From positions 1 to 7,817 of the forward strand of contig JAISTO010000107.1 in the NCBI GenBank assembly GCA_031272575.1: DNA of 7,817 nucleotides, written 5' to 3'. The DNA is from Treponema sp. (GTDB lineage Bacteria > Spirochaetota > Spirochaetia > Treponematales > Breznakiellaceae). How positions within the stretch are numbered: position 1 is the stretch's first letter; each line of letters opens with the position of its first letter. The notes beneath the pieces were generated by a model. That model had not been told where the DNA came from. It did not search any database and saw nothing but the letters and a program-made list of their open reading frames with translations. This document shows positions 1 to 5,577 of this stretch, piece by piece. A program made the position numbers and the translations under genes.

Positions 1-45
1 CGCCTCTGAAAAGTCAAAAATTTAACCGCGAATTACACGAATTAG

Positions 46-62
46 TAGCAACTTCGTTGCTA
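46..62. repeat. Hairpin inside left repeat element (GCAAC/GTTGC stem)
   Basis: TAGCAAC and GTTGCTA pair perfectly around the loop TTC. The same GCAAC/GTTGC core recurs in the hairpin at 118-133 of this element. The corresponding stretch of the related element at 5337-5498 lacks it. Confidence 0.65.
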
Positions 63-117
63 ACGAATGAACGCGAATTTTTAAGAATTATTCGCGTAAC
101 TTCGTGTAAATTAGCGT

Positions 118-133
118 CGGCAACTTGTTGCCG
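118..133. repeat. Hairpin inside left repeat element (CGGCAAC/GTTGCCG stem)
   Basis: CGGCAAC (118-124) and GTTGCCG (127-133) form a perfect 7-bp stem with a TT loop. The hairpin interrupts a scaffold (ATTAGCGT, then ATTCGCGTTTACTT) that runs almost uninterrupted in the related element at the other end of the window. Confidence 0.65.
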
Positions 134-294
134 CAAATTCGCGTTTACTTTCTTGAAATTCCTTGTTTTCGGAGTGGGCTCAAATAGGAAGCATAACAAA
201 AAATCCGCGTACATCCGTGTAATCCGTGGACTATTTTTAAATTCTTGACTCTTCAGAGGCGACTCGATTGTGAATTTTTGAATAGGACAGAACA

Positions 295-468
295 CTAGCA
301 GCCTGTAGCGCTTTGAATAATTCGATGAAAAATTCGCGTGATTTCACGCTTTTCGAGGCTGCTTTTGGAGTTTTTAGAGTAAATTTTTGCCTGCCCACTT
401 GTAAGTGGGCAGGCAAAAATCTCTAATTTTTAGTGCGCTTTAGTCAAAGCGCTACAAACTCCTAGCAG
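295..468. repeat. Hairpin-rich intergenic element with 13-bp inverted ends
   Basis: TGTAGCGCTTTGA at 304-316 is the perfect reverse complement of 444-456. Inside lies a perfect 18-bp stem with a two-base loop (383-400/403-420), extended after a short interruption by TTAGAG/CTCTAA (374-379/421-426). A smaller hairpin lies at 336-349 (GCGTGA/TCACGC). CTAGCAG occurs directly repeated at 295-301 and 462-468, which would fit a 7-bp target duplication. No protein is encoded. Alternative pairings exist (298-304 with 356-362, and 368-374 with 456-462), each sharing one base with the 13-bp pairing. It could be a mini mobile element or a structured RNA; the flanking direct repeat favours the former. 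Confidence 0.5.
383..420. terminator. Long perfect hairpin, possible bidirectional terminator
   Basis: An 18-bp perfect stem with loop GT has a GC-rich centre (GCCTGCCCACTT) and A/T outer pairs (ATTTTT on the left, AAAAAT on the right), followed by CTCTAATTTTTAG. The shape suits termination on either strand, but the T tract is part of the stem and no gene visibly ends just before it. It may simply be the core of the surrounding element. Confidence 0.35.
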
Positions 469-520
469 TAAAATCTTCAACATATTGAAGGATTTTCTAG
501 TAAAATCTTCAACATATTGA
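467..520 (+). promoter_or_regulatory. Tandem 22-bp direct repeats, operator-like, before the ATPase gene
   Basis: The same 22 bp, AGTAAAATCTTCAA followed by CATATTGA, occurs at 467-488 and 499-520, a 32-bp period or about three helical turns. Each copy with its flank forms an imperfect palindrome of the type AATCTTCAA / TTGAAGGATT (470-496 and 502-528). The second copy ends inside the -35 box at 517-522. This geometry fits two regulator-binding sites, but no regulator can be named. Confidence 0.45.
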
Positions 521-545
521 CGATTTTTACACCATCTGGTATCAT
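517..545 (+). promoter_or_regulatory. Promoter of the AAA/DUF4143 ATPase gene
   Basis: TTGACG (517-522), a 17-bp spacer, then TATCAT (540-545) preceded by TGG as an extended -10 element. The ATG at 553 lies only 7 bp beyond the -10 box, so the transcript would start at or next to the start codon. The -35 box contains the TTG that could be mistaken for a start codon. Confidence 0.55.
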
Positions 546-552
546 AACAGGC

Positions 553-1689
553 ATGGATGTCATACTGCGCACGGTCCGGGAACGGATCATACAATACCTT
601 GAGCCCCGAAAAGCGGTGCTCATTTTCGGCCCCAGGCGGGTGGGAAAAACCGTGCTTATGGAGCAGATACTCGCTTCATGGAAGGGCAAGAGTTTTCTCC
701 TCAACGGAGAGGATTACGATACCCATGCTCTCCTGGAGCAGCGAAGCGCCGCCAACTACCGCCGCATTTTTGAGGGGGTGGACCTTTTTGCCCTGGACGA
801 GGCGCAAAATGTGCCCGGCATCGGCGCGAAACTCAAACTGATGCTGGATGAAGTCCCCCATATCCGCATACTGGCCTCGGGTTCGTCATCCTTCGATTTG
901 AACCAAAAGGCTGGCGAGCCTCTGGTGGGGCGGAGCCGGCGCTTCCCGCTGCTCCCCTTCACCCAGAGGGAGTTAAGTTGCCGGGAGACCCCCTTGTCAA
1001 CGAGACAGAACCTCGAAGAGCGGTTGATTTACGGGGCATACCCGGAAGCCGCGCTTATGGAAGGCGTTGAGCGGAAAGCGGCGTACCTCCAGGAAATGGT
1101 CAACTCCTATCTCCTCAAGGACATTCTGGCCTTTGAGGGTCTGCGGAATTCCCATAAAATCCGAAGCCTCCTCCGGCTCACCGCCTTCCAGATGGGGAGC
1201 GAGGTTTCTTACGAGGAACTTGGCCGGCAACTCGGCATGAGCCGGAACACCGTGGAGAAATATCTCAATCTCCTCTCCGAAGTCTTTGTCATGTACCATC
1301 TGGGAGCGTACGCCGGCAATCTCCGCAAGGAGGTTACCAAGGCCGGCAAGTGGTACTTCTGGGACAACGGGGTACGCAACGCCCTCATCGGGGATTTCAG
1401 GCCCCTGGCGCTGCGGCAGGATGTCGGGGCGCTCTGGGAAAATTACCTTGTGGGGGAGCGGATGAAAGACAGCCTCCACCGGGGGCTCCGCCGGGAATAC
1501 TCCTTTTGGCGCACGTACGACGGGCAGGAGCTCGATCTTATCGAGAGTGAAGAGGGGTCTATCGCCGCCTTTGAGTTTAAGTGGGGTGAAAAAAAGACGG
1601 CAAGGGTCCCCACCGCGTTCGCCTCGGCCTATCCGAACGCGGCATTTATGACCGTAAACCGCGAGAACTACCTGGAGTTTATTCTCTGA
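553..1689 (+). CDS. AAA-family ATPase with C-terminal DUF4143 (nuclease-fold-like) domain
   Basis: The 378-residue product shows a P-loop ATPase of the AAA_14 type: Walker A GPRRVGKT (residues 26-33), Walker B LFALDEAQ (78-85), a sensor-like strand ILASGSSS (106-113), and the family stretch GRSRRFPLLPFTQREL (126-141). A winged-helix-like part (about 203-250) follows. The DUF4143 C-terminus carries ELDLI and FEFKW, giving D328, E341 and K343 in PD-(D/E)XK-like spacing. These proteins are widespread in bacteria, often in many copies, with no settled function; catalytic nuclease activity is unproven. ATG 553 is chosen because homologues start about 25 residues before Walker A and because the in-frame TTG at 517 lies in the -35 box. 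No Shine-Dalgarno is visible. The gene ends 17 bp before the convergent livF stop. Confidence 0.88.
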   Translation: MDVILRTVRERIIQYLEPRKAVLIFGPRRVGKTVLMEQILASWKGKSFLLNGEDYDTHALLEQRSAANYRRIFEGVDLFALDEAQNVPGIGAKLKLMLDEVPHIRILASGSSSFDLNQKAGEPLVGRSRRFPLLPFTQRELSCRETPLSTRQNLEERLIYGAYPEAALMEGVERKAAYLQEMVNSYLLKDILAFEGLRNSHKIRSLLRLTAFQMGSEVSYEELGRQLGMSRNTVEKYLNLLSEVFVMYHLGAYAGNLRKEVTKAGKWYFWDNGVRNALIGDFRPLALRQDVGALWENYLVGERMKDSLHRGLRREYSFWRTYDGQELDLIESEEGSIAAFEFKWGEKKTARVPTAFASAYPNAAFMTVNRENYLEFIL

Positions 1690-1706
1690 ACAGGGAAGGG
1701 GAAGCG

Positions 1707-2447
1707 TCAGCCTCCCAGGTAGGCTTTTTTGACGTCCGGGTTGGCGGCAAGGTCCGCGGAAGCGCCCTGCGCCACGATCTCGCCGGTCTTGAGCACGTAG
1801 CCACGGCCCGCGAACTCGAGCGCCACCTTTGCGTTCTGTTCTACCACCAGTATGGTGATGTGCTTTTCGTCGTTCAGGCGGCGCATGGCCCGGAACATTT
1901 CGTACATTAGTTTGGGGGCAAGCCCCATCGACGGCTCGTCCAGCATGATGAATGAACTGCCGGTCATAAGCGCGCGGCCCACGGCGAGCATCTGCTGCTC
2001 GCCCCCGGACAGCAGTTCGCCGCGCTGTTTGCGGCGTTCCGCGAGGCGCGGGAAGAGCCCGAACACGAGCGCCTGCGTCTCCGCGACGAGTTCCTTCCTG
2101 CGGGGGTCCTTCCGGTGCGAGTACGCCGCGATGCGCAGGTTTTCTTCGACCGTCAGGTTGCCGAAGATGTGCCTGCCCTCAGGCACGAGGGCCATCATGT
2201 GTTTTTGGATAAGCGTATGCGGCTCGGTTTTGAGTATGCTCGAGCCTTTATATAAAATGTCACCCCCGGTAACCGCCGGCGCTTCGGGCCTGCCCAGCCT
2301 CGAAAGACTGAGCAGTGTGGAGGTTTTCCCGGCCCCATTGGCCCCTATGAGGGTGACAATCTCCCCTTCGTCAATGGTGAAACTTATGCCGTGCAGCGCT
2401 TCAATGTTCCCGTAGGAAACCTTCAGGTCTTTTACTTCCAACAACAT
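1707..2447 (-). CDS. livF: Branched-chain amino acid ABC transporter ATP-binding protein LivF
   Basis: This is one of the two cytoplasmic ATPases that power LIV-type uptake of leucine, isoleucine and valine (some relatives take urea or other amides). The 246 residues show Walker A GANGAGKT (35-42), the LivF-type VPEGRHIF segment (88-95) with no canonical Q-loop glutamine, signature LSGGEQQ (146-152) and Walker B FIMLDEP (166-172). The switch region reads VVEQNAK, where LivF proteins normally have Gln-Asn instead of the H-loop histidine. Length is usual for the family. It is the last gene of livM-livG-livF; its start lies 8 bp after the livG stop and its AAGGTGA ribosome site (2451-2457) overlaps that stop, which suggests translational coupling. 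Confidence 0.95.
   Translation of the reverse strand: MLLEVKDLKVSYGNIEALHGISFTIDEGEIVTLIGANGAGKTSTLLSLSRLGRPEAPAVTGGDILYKGSSILKTEPHTLIQKHMMALVPEGRHIFGNLTVEENLRIAAYSHRKDPRRKELVAETQALVFGLFPRLAERRKQRGELLSGGEQQMLAVGRALMTGSSFIMLDEPSMGLAPKLMYEMFRAMRRLNDEKHITILVVEQNAKVALEFAGRGYVLKTGEIVAQGASADLAANPDVKKAYLGG
1719..1740 (+). terminator. Weak candidate terminator for the ATPase gene
   Basis: AGCCT (1719-1723) pairs with AGGCT (1731-1735) around a 7-base loop, followed by a run of T to 1740. The stem is only 5 bp and lies inside the 3' end of livF on the other strand, so the T run is also lysine codons of livF. Function is doubtful. Confidence 0.25.
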
Positions 2448-2450
2448 AAG

Positions 2451-2457
2451 TCACCTT
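2451..2457 (-). promoter_or_regulatory. livF ribosome binding site overlapping the livG stop
   Basis: AAGGTGA on the minus strand sits 3 bases from the livF ATG (6 bases counted from the AAGG core). Its first two bases are part of the livG TAA (2456-2458). Confidence 0.7.
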
Positions 2458-3220
2458 AAATTGTGCCATCGCCTAAATAGGCTTTGATCACGTCCGGATT
2501 ATGCTGAATCTCTTCCGGACTCCCCCGCGCAATTTCGCGGCCAAAATCGATCACCTGGATAGTCCGGCACAGTTTCATGATTACTTCCATCTGGTGTTCG
2601 ATCATCCAGATAGTGAGATGAAACTGTTCGTGTATCCAGTTGACGTAGTCGATCAAGTCTTTCGTGTCCGCGGTAGAAAGGCCCGCGGCAGGCTCGTCCA
2701 GCATAAGCAGTTCCGGCTGCAGGGACAGCGCCCGCGCGATCTCGACGCGGCGCTGCACCCCGTACGGCAGATTCTTCGGATACTCTTCCGCAAGGCTGCC
2801 CAGGCGGAAACTGTCCAGCAGCGCCCGCGCGGACTCGCGGATCACCTTTTCGCGCACCCTGTAGCGCCCGGTATGAAAGAACACGTCCGCCGCGTTATAC
2901 CCAAGCCTATAATGCTGGGAAATGCAAATGTTGTCAAGTACCGTCATGTCGCTCCAGAGCCGTATGTTCTGAAAGGTGCGCCCCACCTTCATTGCCGCGA
3001 TCTCGTGCGGCTTCCGGCCGTTGATCCGCGTCCCCTTCAGGATGATATCCCCCTGCGTCGGCGTGTAGAACCCGGACACCAGGTTGAACACCGTGGTCTT
3101 GCCCGCGCCGTTCGGCCCGATAAGGCCCGCAATGTCACCCTGTTCCAGAACGCAGTTGATGTTCGTCAGCGCCTGCAGGCCCCCGAAGCGATGGGTAAGG
3201 TCCCGTATCTCTAGCAGCAC
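2456..3220 (-). CDS. livG: Branched-chain amino acid ABC transporter ATP-binding protein LivG
   Basis: This is the second ATPase of the LIV-type importer, 254 residues from the GTG at 3220. Visible motifs are Walker A GPNGAGKT (35-42), Q-loop Gln84 in GRTFQNIRLW, the LivG-typical signature LPYGVQR (151-157) in place of LSGGQ, Walker B LLMLDEP (171-177) and H-loop His209 in WMIEHQ. The open frame runs upstream to 3352, but those 44 residues are an out-of-frame reading of livM and match nothing. GTG 3220 is preceded by AAAGGAG with a 6-base gap, and the protein then begins LLEIRDLTHRFGG as family members do. The gene overlaps the end of livM by 10 bp, typical of a co-translated operon. Confidence 0.94.
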   Translation of the reverse strand: MLLEIRDLTHRFGGLQALTNINCVLEQGDIAGLIGPNGAGKTTVFNLVSGFYTPTQGDIILKGTRINGRKPHEIAAMKVGRTFQNIRLWSDMTVLDNICISQHYRLGYNAADVFFHTGRYRVREKVIRESARALLDSFRLGSLAEEYPKNLPYGVQRRVEIARALSLQPELLMLDEPAAGLSTADTKDLIDYVNWIHEQFHLTIWMIEHQMEVIMKLCRTIQVIDFGREIARGSPEEIQHNPDVIKAYLGDGTI

Positions 3221-4269
3221 GGCGCGCTCCTTTTGCGGGCCCGCAGTTTGGCGATAAGGCCGCCGGCCGCCTTGTTGATCTCGCGGTTGCCCAGCAGCCC
3301 TTCGGGGCGGAACTGCATAAGCAGGATTAACAGCAGCGGGATAACGACCCACTTCCAGATCTGGAGCGGGCGCATCAGTTCCAGAAGGAAGGTGAAGAAG
3401 ACCGCGGAGAGCGCGGAGCCGGACAGGCTCCCCATGCCGCCGAGGTAGACCATCACCATGCCTTCGGTACTCTTCATAATGCCGAAACTCGCGGGGTTGA
3501 TGAAACCCAGTTGGTGCGCGAAGAGCCCGCCGGCCACGCCCGCCAGCCCCGACGAGAACATAAAGGCCAGCAGTTTCATGCGGTTCGTGTTCACGCTCAT
3601 AATCTCGGCGGACACTTCGTCGTAGCGGATCGCGGAGATGCCCTTGCCGAGCGTGGACCCCATAAGGCGCTTTATAAGCAGGAGCGCCAGCCCCGTGAAC
3701 ACGAGTATCCAGAAGAGCGTCCAGGGGAAGGGGATAGCGCCGCTCATCCCGAAGATGACGTTCTTCATCCCCATAAGGCCGCGGCTCCCGCCTATCACGT
3801 CCATGTTGTTGATCGCGGCGGTGATGATGTAGTTTGACGCGATGGTGATGATCGCAAGGTAGTCGTCACGGGTTTTGAAGGACGGTATCGCGACGATAAG
3901 GCCGGCAACCGCGGCCGCCACGCCCCCGGCAAGGATAACGAAGGGGAAGACGACAAGCGCGCTCCATTCCGGCAGGAGCGCCGCGCCGGTGAACTTGTTG
4001 TTGGTAAAGAGGATGAGGGACAGCACCGACGAGACGTACGCGCCCACCGCCATGAACCCCGCATGCCCGCAGGAGAACTCGCCCATGTACCCGTTGACGA
4101 TGTTGAGGCTTGCCGCAAAGATGATGTTGATCCCTATGGACATGAGTACGTTCTGCACGTACTGGTTGAGTACTTCCGCGGCTGCAAGCCCCGTGATAAG
4201 GGCCATGGCGCCCGCGGCGATCCCCGCAGCGAGAAGCGCGGTTTTTTGTTCACGGCGAAGGGTTTTCAT
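3211..4269 (-). CDS. livM: Branched-chain amino acid ABC transporter permease LivM
   Basis: The 352-residue inner-membrane permease has about nine hydrophobic segments (roughly 10-31, 42-58, 68-88, 104-128, 137-155, 184-199, 231-252, 268-294, 305-320). Family landmarks are SLNIVNGYMGEFSCGHAGF (54-72), DDYLAIITIA (135-144), the ATPase-contacting loop around AIRYDEVSAEIMSVN (213-227), VYLGGMGSLSG (274-284) and the C-terminal FRPEGLLGNRE. The DYLAI and FRPEGLLG motifs and the length identify LivM rather than LivH. It is the first gene of the operon; livH and livK are not present upstream, where a divergent unrelated gene begins. GAGG at 4279-4282 could act as a ribosome site but would lie upstream of the predicted transcript start. 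Confidence 0.93.
   Translation of the reverse strand: MKTLRREQKTALLAAGIAAGAMALITGLAAAEVLNQYVQNVLMSIGINIIFAASLNIVNGYMGEFSCGHAGFMAVGAYVSSVLSLILFTNNKFTGAALLPEWSALVVFPFVILAGGVAAAVAGLIVAIPSFKTRDDYLAIITIASNYIITAAINNMDVIGGSRGLMGMKNVIFGMSGAIPFPWTLFWILVFTGLALLLIKRLMGSTLGKGISAIRYDEVSAEIMSVNTNRMKLLAFMFSSGLAGVAGGLFAHQLGFINPASFGIMKSTEGMVMVYLGGMGSLSGSALSAVFFTFLLELMRPLQIWKWVVIPLLLILLMQFRPEGLLGNREINKAAGGLIAKLRARKRSAPCC
3227..3233 (-). promoter_or_regulatory. livG ribosome binding site that fixes the GTG start
   Basis: AAAGGAG on the minus strand lies inside the 3' end of livM, 6 bases before GTG 3218-3220. It is the strongest Shine-Dalgarno in the operon and decides the start against the longer open frame. 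Confidence 0.75.
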
Positions 4270-4283
4270 AGTGCTACGCCTCT

Positions 4284-4312
4284 ATGATAGCAAAACGTGA
4301 AAAAAATGTCAA
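4284..4312 (-). promoter_or_regulatory. Promoter of the livMGF operon
   Basis: On the minus strand: perfect -35 TTGACA (4307-4312), 17-bp spacer (4290-4306, T-rich), -10 TATCAT (4284-4289) preceded by TGC. The livM ATG starts 14 bp past the -10 box, predicting a leader of only about 7 bases. It is the best promoter match in the window. Confidence 0.75.
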
Positions 4313-4347
4313 GCGGCCGCAACGCGCGGATGCGGCTGTTCAAAAAC

Positions 4348-4376
4348 TTCAGTTTGTAAACAACCTCTCATATAAA
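4348..4376 (+). promoter_or_regulatory. Candidate promoter of the sigma-like gene
   Basis: TATAAA (4371-4376) is a fair -10 box. At 17 bp upstream the -35 position reads TTCAGT, a weak match. There is no TG extension, unlike the other four promoters of the window. Confidence 0.3.
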
Positions 4377-4385
4377 GGTGATTTT

Positions 4386-4460
4386 ATGCCGTTTTTCGTA
4401 GTATGGACATATTACAAACCATATCATCATTGTACAGTGTATTCAGGTCGGGTGAATTGA
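4386..4460 (+). CDS. Possible 24-residue leader ORF overlapping the sigma-like gene
   Basis: ATG 4386 follows AAAGGTG (4374-4380) at a suitable 5-base distance, whereas the main gene's ATG at 4403 has no Shine-Dalgarno. The ORF is in a different frame (+17 from 4403), is rich in aromatic residues (starts MPFFVVWTYYKPYHH) and stops at 4460 inside the main gene. It could couple translation of the main gene, or be chance. No conservation can be judged from one sequence. Confidence 0.3.
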   Translation: MPFFVVWTYYKPYHHCTVYSGRVN

Positions 4461-5308
4461 GCAGGAATGACTTCGAGGAGCGGTTGTTTTATGTGCTGCT
4501 TCATAGCGGCGCGGGTATCCGGGTCTGTAAAGAAGCGCGGGAGCGGTGGCCTGAATTCATCAGTTGGATTTATCCACGGCTCGGCAGATCAATCGATCGC
4601 TACGAGGAGCGTGGGCTGGGATTCGGCCCCTATCTCGCGGTGATGATAAAATGGGGCGCGCAGGAATTTATCCGCATAGAACGACAGCATCGTATAACGG
4701 AACATTCTTACTGGCAGGCGCGGGCCGAAGAGATGCCCGCCTGCAGTACGGAATACGTAAAAGCGGAGCCTGAATGCCCGGAGGCCGCCGCTTCTCCGTA
4801 TACAGGCATTGCCCGCAGAAAGGTGTTTATGCTGCTGCTCAAGTCGTATGCGTACATTTCGGAGGAGTTCCTCGACCGGATCGCGCGGGCAATGCGTCTC
4901 GACAACTGGATACTCGTGTGCCTCATTGCGGAGATAAAAGATGCATGCCGGCGCCGCGAGGAGGCGATCTGCGCACTGCGGGAACTGGCGCAGTCACACT
5001 ACTATCAGTGGCGCTCGCTCCAGGCTCGTCTTGCGGAGGTGCTGCCCGGAACTCCCGCGTACGACTGTCTCCGCCTCCGCTGCGAACGCGCGTGGCAGCA
5101 ACTCGTGCGGGTAAAGGCGCGGCTTTCGGTAAAGATGCGCGGCGCCGCGAACCGGGAAGTGGCCAGAGCCATACGCATGCCGAAAAGCACCGTCGATTCC
5201 GCGCTCTACACGCTGCGAAAAAAGTGCGGCGACGCCTGGGGCCTCAGCAATTTTCAGTTTGAAAAAAACACCGGCCTCACGAAGCGGCAAAAAAAAAGGG
5301 GGAATTAA
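4403..5308 (+). CDS. Putative sigma-70-like regulatory protein, highly diverged
   Basis: I do not recognise a named family for this 301-residue protein. Residues about 48-97 resemble sigma-70 region 2: a helical stretch FISWIYPRLGRSIDRYEERG, then FGPYLAVMIKWGAQEFI and IERQHR, the layout of the RAIDRFDP..G..F..Y..W.IR segment of true sigma factors. Residues about 246-275 (ANREVARAIRMPKSTVDSAL and on to RKK) look like a region 4 helix-turn-helix. Between them lie a low-complexity linker (about 108-133) and helical charged segments, and the tail is basic (KRQKKRGN). No signal peptide or membrane segment is seen, so it should be cytoplasmic. ATG 4403 is the first start after an in-frame stop at 4379-4381. 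It diverges from livM, so it could regulate that operon; both the function and the link are inference. Confidence 0.72.
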   Translation: MDILQTISSLYSVFRSGELSRNDFEERLFYVLLHSGAGIRVCKEARERWPEFISWIYPRLGRSIDRYEERGLGFGPYLAVMIKWGAQEFIRIERQHRITEHSYWQARAEEMPACSTEYVKAEPECPEAAASPYTGIARRKVFMLLLKSYAYISEEFLDRIARAMRLDNWILVCLIAEIKDACRRREEAICALRELAQSHYYQWRSLQARLAEVLPGTPAYDCLRLRCERAWQQLVRVKARLSVKMRGAANREVARAIRMPKSTVDSALYTLRKKCGDAWGLSNFQFEKNTGLTKRQKKRGN

Positions 5309-5315
5309 GATGAGT

Positions 5316-5498
5316 CTACTCCGAAAACAAGGAATTTGAGCCCACTCCGAAAAGTCAGCAATTAAGTAAGTAAACGCGAATGAACGCTAATGTGGCGATA
5401 TATCGCCCGAATTATCGCGAATAATTCTTAAAAATTCGCGTTCATTAGCATAATTCGCGGTTAAATTCTTGAATTCCTGACTTTTTGGAGTGGGTTCA
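5316..5498. mobile_element. MITE-like palindromic repeat element, right copy (inverted relative of 1-261)
   Basis: Ends GAGCCCACTCCGAAAAGTCAG (from 5338, first 20 bases matter) and the strand-reversed 5461-5498 form imperfect terminal inverted repeats sharing CCCACTCC and AAAGTCAG. A further end-like copy, ACTCCGAAAACAAGG, sits just outside at 5318-5332. Bases 5416-5446 equal the reverse complement of 66-96. Inside is the 14-bp palindrome GGCGATATATCGCC (5394-5407), absent from the left copy. No ORF. It directly follows the sigma-like gene and may also affect that transcript's 3' end. Confidence 0.6.
5394..5407. repeat. Perfect 14-bp palindrome inside right repeat element
   Basis: GGCGATATATCGCC is self-complementary. 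It interrupts the scaffold at a place where the left element has no hairpin, while both left-element hairpins are missing here. Confidence 0.65.
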
Positions 5499-5519
5499 AT
5501 GTAAAATTGCTGGTGGGGA

Positions 5520-5547
5520 AGTGGTTAGTAGTCAGTGGTTAGTAGCG
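5520..5547 (+). repeat. Heptanucleotide array, four AGTRGNN units
   Basis: Four consecutive heptamers AGTGGTT, AGTAGTC, AGTGGTT, AGTAGCG give a 14-bp period; AGTGGTTAGTAG occurs exactly at 5520-5531 and 5534-5545. They relate to the units of the opposite-strand array at 5578-5619. Confidence 0.6.
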
Positions 5548-5577
5548 CGATGCGAACACGGGGCGTCGGGCCGGCTT

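Larger units (their letters stand above)
1..261. mobile_element. MITE-like palindromic repeat element, left copy
   Basis: Bases 1-25 and 237-261 are inverted repeats of each other with about two mismatches; each outer end reads CGCCTCTGAA. No transposase is encoded, and the short ORFs across the element show no protein-like features. Two hairpins sit inside: 46-62 (7-bp stem, 3-base loop) and 118-133 (7-bp stem, 2-base loop). Bases 66-96 are identical to the reverse complement of 5416-5446, and 156-175 to the reverse complement of 5318-5337. The right part (205-234) has three near-repeats of ATCCGTG about 9-10 bp apart. The left boundary coincides with the window edge, so the element could extend further. 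A non-autonomous mobile or REP-like element is the best reading; the mobilising enzyme is unknown. Confidence 0.6.

Noticed and set aside
14..295. Short open frames across the left repeat element
   Set aside because: They read through inverted repeats and hairpins, with compositions set by the repeats and no promoter or ribosome site.
467..520. Two 22-bp repeats as a minimal CRISPR array
   Set aside because: Only two units, a 10-bp gap instead of a 30-bp-class spacer, and no cas gene nearby.
517..552. TTG at 517 as start of the ATPase gene, adding 12 residues
   Set aside because: The TTG is part of a TTGACG -35 box with a matching -10 at 540-545, no ribosome site precedes it, and family N-termini fit the ATG at 553.
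997..1479. 160-codon minus-strand open frame opposite the ATPase gene
   Set aside because: Antisense shadow of a gene with clear Walker and DUF4143 motifs.
1690..1706. Intergenic terminator between the convergent ATPase and livF genes
   Set aside because: The 17-bp gap has no stem; the only nearby hairpin is the weak one inside livF, listed at low confidence.
2501..3214. Long plus-strand open frame opposite livG
   Set aside because: It shadows the high-GC codons of livG, which has all ABC ATPase motifs; the antisense translation has no recognisable domain.
3221..3352. 44-residue N-terminal extension of livG
   Set aside because: It is an out-of-frame reading of the livM 3' end with no ABC-protein features; a strong ribosome site and GTG at 3220 give the family-typical start.
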